From NCBI RefSeq assembly GCF_051014685.1, contig NW_027478439.1, positions 186,001 to 250,000 on the forward strand: a stretch of 64,000 nucleotides of DNA, given 5' to 3'. Below, one piece after another: positions 61,201 to 64,000 of this stretch. Position numbers and translations under genes: made by a program. Position 1 is the stretch's first letter; the number at the start of each line of letters is the position of its first letter. This DNA comes from Ptiloglossa arizonensis. Its lineage: Eukaryota; Arthropoda; Insecta; Hymenoptera; Colletidae. A model generated the notes under the pieces. The model ran no database searches. It saw only the letters and a list, made by a program, of their open reading frames with translations, and was not told the DNA's origin.

Positions 61201-64000
61201 TTCTGCTGCTACAAACGCTTAACCAGAATGGCCCAGGGAAAAAATACACATACCGTTGTAATCGGCCGAGTTTCTACTTTCAGACGCAGCAGGAATTTTT
61301 GGGCTTGGTCAATCCGTTCGCGAGATATGGGAGTTTGAAGCTAAGAAATGGATGAGAAGGCAACAAATTTTTCGCAATTCTGCTGCTCCAAACGCTTAAC
61401 CAGAATGGCCTAGGGAAAAAATACACATACCGTTGTAATCGGGCGCGTTTCTATTTTCAGATGCAATAGTAATTTTTGGGTTGGTCAATCCGTTCGCGAG
61501 ATATGGGAGTTTGAACCTAAGAAATGGTTGAGCCGACAACAAATTTTTCCCAATTCTGCTGCTCCAAACGCTTAACCACAATTGCCTAGGGAAAAAATAC
61601 ACATACCTTTGTAATCGGGAGAGTTCCTACTTTCAGACGCAACAGGAATTTTTGGGTTTGGTCAATCCATTCGCGAGATATGGGAGCTTGAAGCTAAGAA
61701 ATGGTCGAGCAGACAACAAATTTTTCCCAATTCTGCTGATCCAAACGCTTAACCAGAATGGCCTAGGGGAAAAATACACATACCGTTGTAATCGGGCGAG
61801 TTTCTACTTTCAGATGTAAGAGGAATTTTTGGGTTTGGTCAATCCGTTCGCGAGATATGGGAGTTTGAAGCTAAGAAATGGTTGAGCAGACAACAAATTT
61901 TTCTCCATTCTGCTGCTCCAAACGCTAAACCAGAATGGACTAGGGAAAAAATACACATACCGTTGTAATCGGGCGAGTTTCTACTTTCAGATGCAATAGG
62001 AATTTTTGTGTTTGGTCAATCCTTTCGCGGGATATGGGAGTTTGAAGCTAAGAAATGGTTGAGAAGACCATAAACTTTTCGCACTTCTGCTGCGACTAAC
62101 GCTTATCCAGAATGGCCTAGGGAAAAAATACACATACCGATGTAATCGGGAGAGTTTCTACTTTCAGACGCAGCAGGTATTTTTGGGTTTGGTCAATCCG
62201 TTCACGAGATATGTGAGTTTGAAGCTAAGAAATGGTTGAGCCGACAACAAATTTTTCCCAATTCTGCTGCTCCAAACGCTTAACCACAATTGCCTAGGGA
62301 AAAAATACACATACCTTTGTAATCGGGAGAGTTTCTTCTTTCAGACGCAACAGGAATTTTTGTGTTTGGTCAATCCGTTCGCGAGATATGGGAGTTTGAA
62401 GCTAAGAAATGGTTGAGGAGACAACAAATTTTGCGCACTTCTGTTGCTCCAAACGCTTAACCAGAATAACCTAGGGAAAAAATACACATACCGTTGTTAT
62501 CGGGCGAGTTCCTACTTTCAGACGCAACAGGAATTTTTGGGTTTGGTCAATCCGTTCGCGAGATATGGGAGTTTGAAGCTAAGAAATGGTTGAGAAGACA
62601 ACAAATTTTGCGCACTTCTGTTGCTCCAAACGCTTAACCAGAATAAACTAGGGAAAAAATACACATATCGTTGTTATCGGGCGAGTTCCTACTTTCAGAC
62701 GCAACAGGAATTTTTGTGTTTGGTCAAACCATTCGCGAGATATGGGAGCTTGAAGCTAAGAAATGGTTGAGCAGACAACAAATTTTTCCCAATTCTGCTG
62801 CTCCAAACGCTTAACCAGAATGGCCTAGGGGAAAAATACACATACCGTTGTAAGCGGGCGAGTTTCTACTTTCAGATGTAAGAGGAATTTTTGGGTTTGG
62901 TCAATCCGTTCGCGAGATATGGGAGTTTGAAGCTAAGAAATGGTTGTGCAGACAACAAATTTTTCTCCATTCTGCTGCTCCAAACGCTAAACCAGAATGG
63001 ACTAGGGAAAAAATACACATACCGTTGTAATCGGGCGAGTTTCTACTTTCAGATGCAATAGGAATTTTTGTGTTTGGTCAATCCTTTCGCGGGATATGGG
63101 AGTTTGAAGCTAAGAAATGGTTGAGAAGACCACAAACTTTTCGCACTTCTGCTGCGACTAACGCTTATCCAGAATGGCCTAGGGAAAAAATACACATACC
63201 GATGTAATCGGGAGAGTTTCTACTTTCAGACGCAGCAGGTATTTTTGGGTTTGGTCAATCCGTTCACGAGATATGTGAGTTTGAAGCTAAGAAATGGTTG
63301 AGCCGACAACAAATTTTTCCCAATTCTGCTGCTCCAAACGCTTAACCACAATTGCCTAGGGAAAAAATACACATACCTTTGTAATCGGGAGAGTTTCTTC
63401 TTTCAGACGCAACAGGAATTTTTGTGTTTGGTCAATCCGTTCGCGAGATATGGGAGTTTGAAGCTAAGAAATGGTTGAGGAGACAACAAATTTTGCGCAC
63501 TTCTGTTGCTCCAAACGCTTAACCAGAATAACCTAGGGAAAAAATACACATATCGTTGTTATCGGGCGAGTTCCTACTTTCAGACGCAACAGGAATATTT
63601 GGGTTTGGTCAATCCATTCGCGAGATATGGGAGCTTGAAGCTAAGAAATGGTCGAGCAGACAACAAATTTTTCCCAATTCTGCTGATCCAAACGCTTAAC
63701 CAGAATGGCCTAGGGTAAAAATACACATACCGTTGTAATCGGGCGAGTTTCTACTTTCAGATGTAAGAGGAATTTTTGGGTTTGGTCAATCCGTTCGCGA
63801 TATATCGGAGTTTGAAGCTAAGAAATGGTTGGGAAGGCAACAAATTTTGCGCATTTCTGCTGCTCCAAACGCATATCCAGAATGGCCCAGGGAAAAAATA
63901 TGCCTACCTTTGTAATCGGGAGAGTTTCTACTTTCAGGTGCAATAGGAATTTTTGGCTTTGTTCAATCCGTTCGCGATATATGGGAGTTCGAAGCTAAGA
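61201..64000. repeat. 6-monomer (1062-bp) tandem repeat at the window end
   Basis: The monomer with CAGATGTAAGAGG occurs at 61,811, 62,873 (offset 1062 = 6 x 177) and 63,758 (885 = 5 x 177), so the second unit has lost one monomer before the third begins. The units share GCTAAACCAGAATGGACTAGG, GAAGACC, TGCGACTAACGC, CCGATGTAATCG, GAGCCGACAAC and a TTGTTATCGGG monomer. The last about 200 bases switch to the TTCGCGATATAT and TTGGGAAGGCAAC types, and the array continues beyond the window. Confidence 0.85.

Larger units (their letters stand above)
1..64000. repeat. 177-bp tandem satellite array, whole window
   Basis: The sequence is about 361 head-to-tail copies of one 177 bp unit in a single orientation. 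GGGAGTTTGAAG recurs exactly every 177 bp (128, 305, 482, 659, 836, 1013, 1190), and the same landmarks recur to the last base. Monomers differ by scattered substitutions and small indels. There is no unique sequence, transposon insertion or inversion in what I read, and the array continues past both ends. A nucleosome-size unit with multi-monomer duplications is known from centromeric satellites of plants and animals, so a centromeric or pericentromeric location is the natural inference, though nothing here proves it. I do not recognise the family. Confidence 0.98.

Noticed and set aside
1..64000. CRISPR array or bacterial repeat region
   Set aside because: The unit is 177 bp with no short conserved repeat separated by unique spacers, and no cas-like gene is present.
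1..64000. Transposon, retroelement or viral insertion within the array
   Set aside because: Every stretch that I read could be placed in the 177 bp monomer register. No long terminal repeats, target-site duplications or coding domains were seen.
1..64000. tRNA, 5S rRNA or other Pol III gene inside the monomer
   Set aside because: TTTTT tracts could pass for Pol III terminators, but I saw no convincing A-box and B-box pair or cloverleaf-like fold in the unit.
1..64000. Assignment to a named centromeric satellite family or species
   Set aside because: The unit did not match any satellite that I remember. Naming a species would be a guess, and a search against repeat databases is needed.

Overview
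The whole 64 kb window is one uninterrupted tandem satellite array. I found no protein-coding gene, RNA gene, transposon, CRISPR array or unique flanking sequence. The repeat unit is 177 bp, measured from successive occurrences of GGGAGTTTGAAG at 128, 305, 482, 659, 836, 1013 and 1190, all exactly 177 bp apart. That gives about 361 head-to-tail monomers, all in one orientation, running off both ends. This is eukaryotic satellite DNA of nucleosome-size unit and is centromere-like in organisation. I do not recognise the family. From memory it is not human alpha satellite, Arabidopsis CEN180, rice CentO or maize CentC, and plant or animal origin cannot be decided from the sequence.

One typical monomer, read from GGGAG as base 1, has these landmarks: TGGTTGAG (21-28), an A/T tract (37-44), TTCTGCTGCTCC (50-61), CTTAACCA (67-74), CCTAGG (81-86), an A-run (88-93), ACCGTTGTAATCGGG (101-115), TTTCTACTTTCAG (120-132), GAATTTTTGGGTTTGGTCAA (142-161) and TTCGCGAGATATGGGA across the monomer junction (166-177 plus 1-4). 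Private variants mark the individual monomers. They show a second level of structure: multi-monomer blocks copied in tandem, with no single fixed higher-order period.

Layout: 1-2.7 kb is loosely ordered, with 6- and 7-monomer echoes. From 2.69 to 5.07 kb there is a 1213 bp tandem duplication carrying a 151 bp deleted monomer. From 5.1 to 7.1 kb lies a diverged relative of the 42-51 kb blocks. From 7.6 to 9.4 kb there is an 885/886 bp duplication. From 8.6 to 13.6 kb there is an almost perfect 2480 bp duplication, and from 12.1 to 18.1 kb a 3188 bp one that overlaps it. From 18.1 to 26.7 kb is a mosaic. From 26.7 to 36.6 kb there are three large copies (offsets 3009 and 2832 bp) and a shortened fourth. 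From 36.6 to 41.6 kb is a mosaic with fragments displaced from the earlier block. From 41.6 to 48.8 kb there is a 4250 bp duplication, with a third, older copy to 51.8 kb. From 51.8 to 58.9 kb there is a 20-monomer (3538 bp) duplication, with an older relative to 61.2 kb. From 61.7 to 64 kb there is a 6-monomer repeat.

The open reading frames that a six-frame scan yields (about 60-108 codons) are by-products of the repeat. The unit is 177 = 3 x 59 bp, so a monomer variant that lacks the in-frame TGA stays open into the next monomer. The points most worth following up are the nested, recent tandem duplications and a junction-spanning motif matching 8 of 9 fixed positions of the CENP-B box. Also notable are a paired palindrome switch (CCTAGG to CCGCGG) and a family of A-run monomers that works as a lineage marker.
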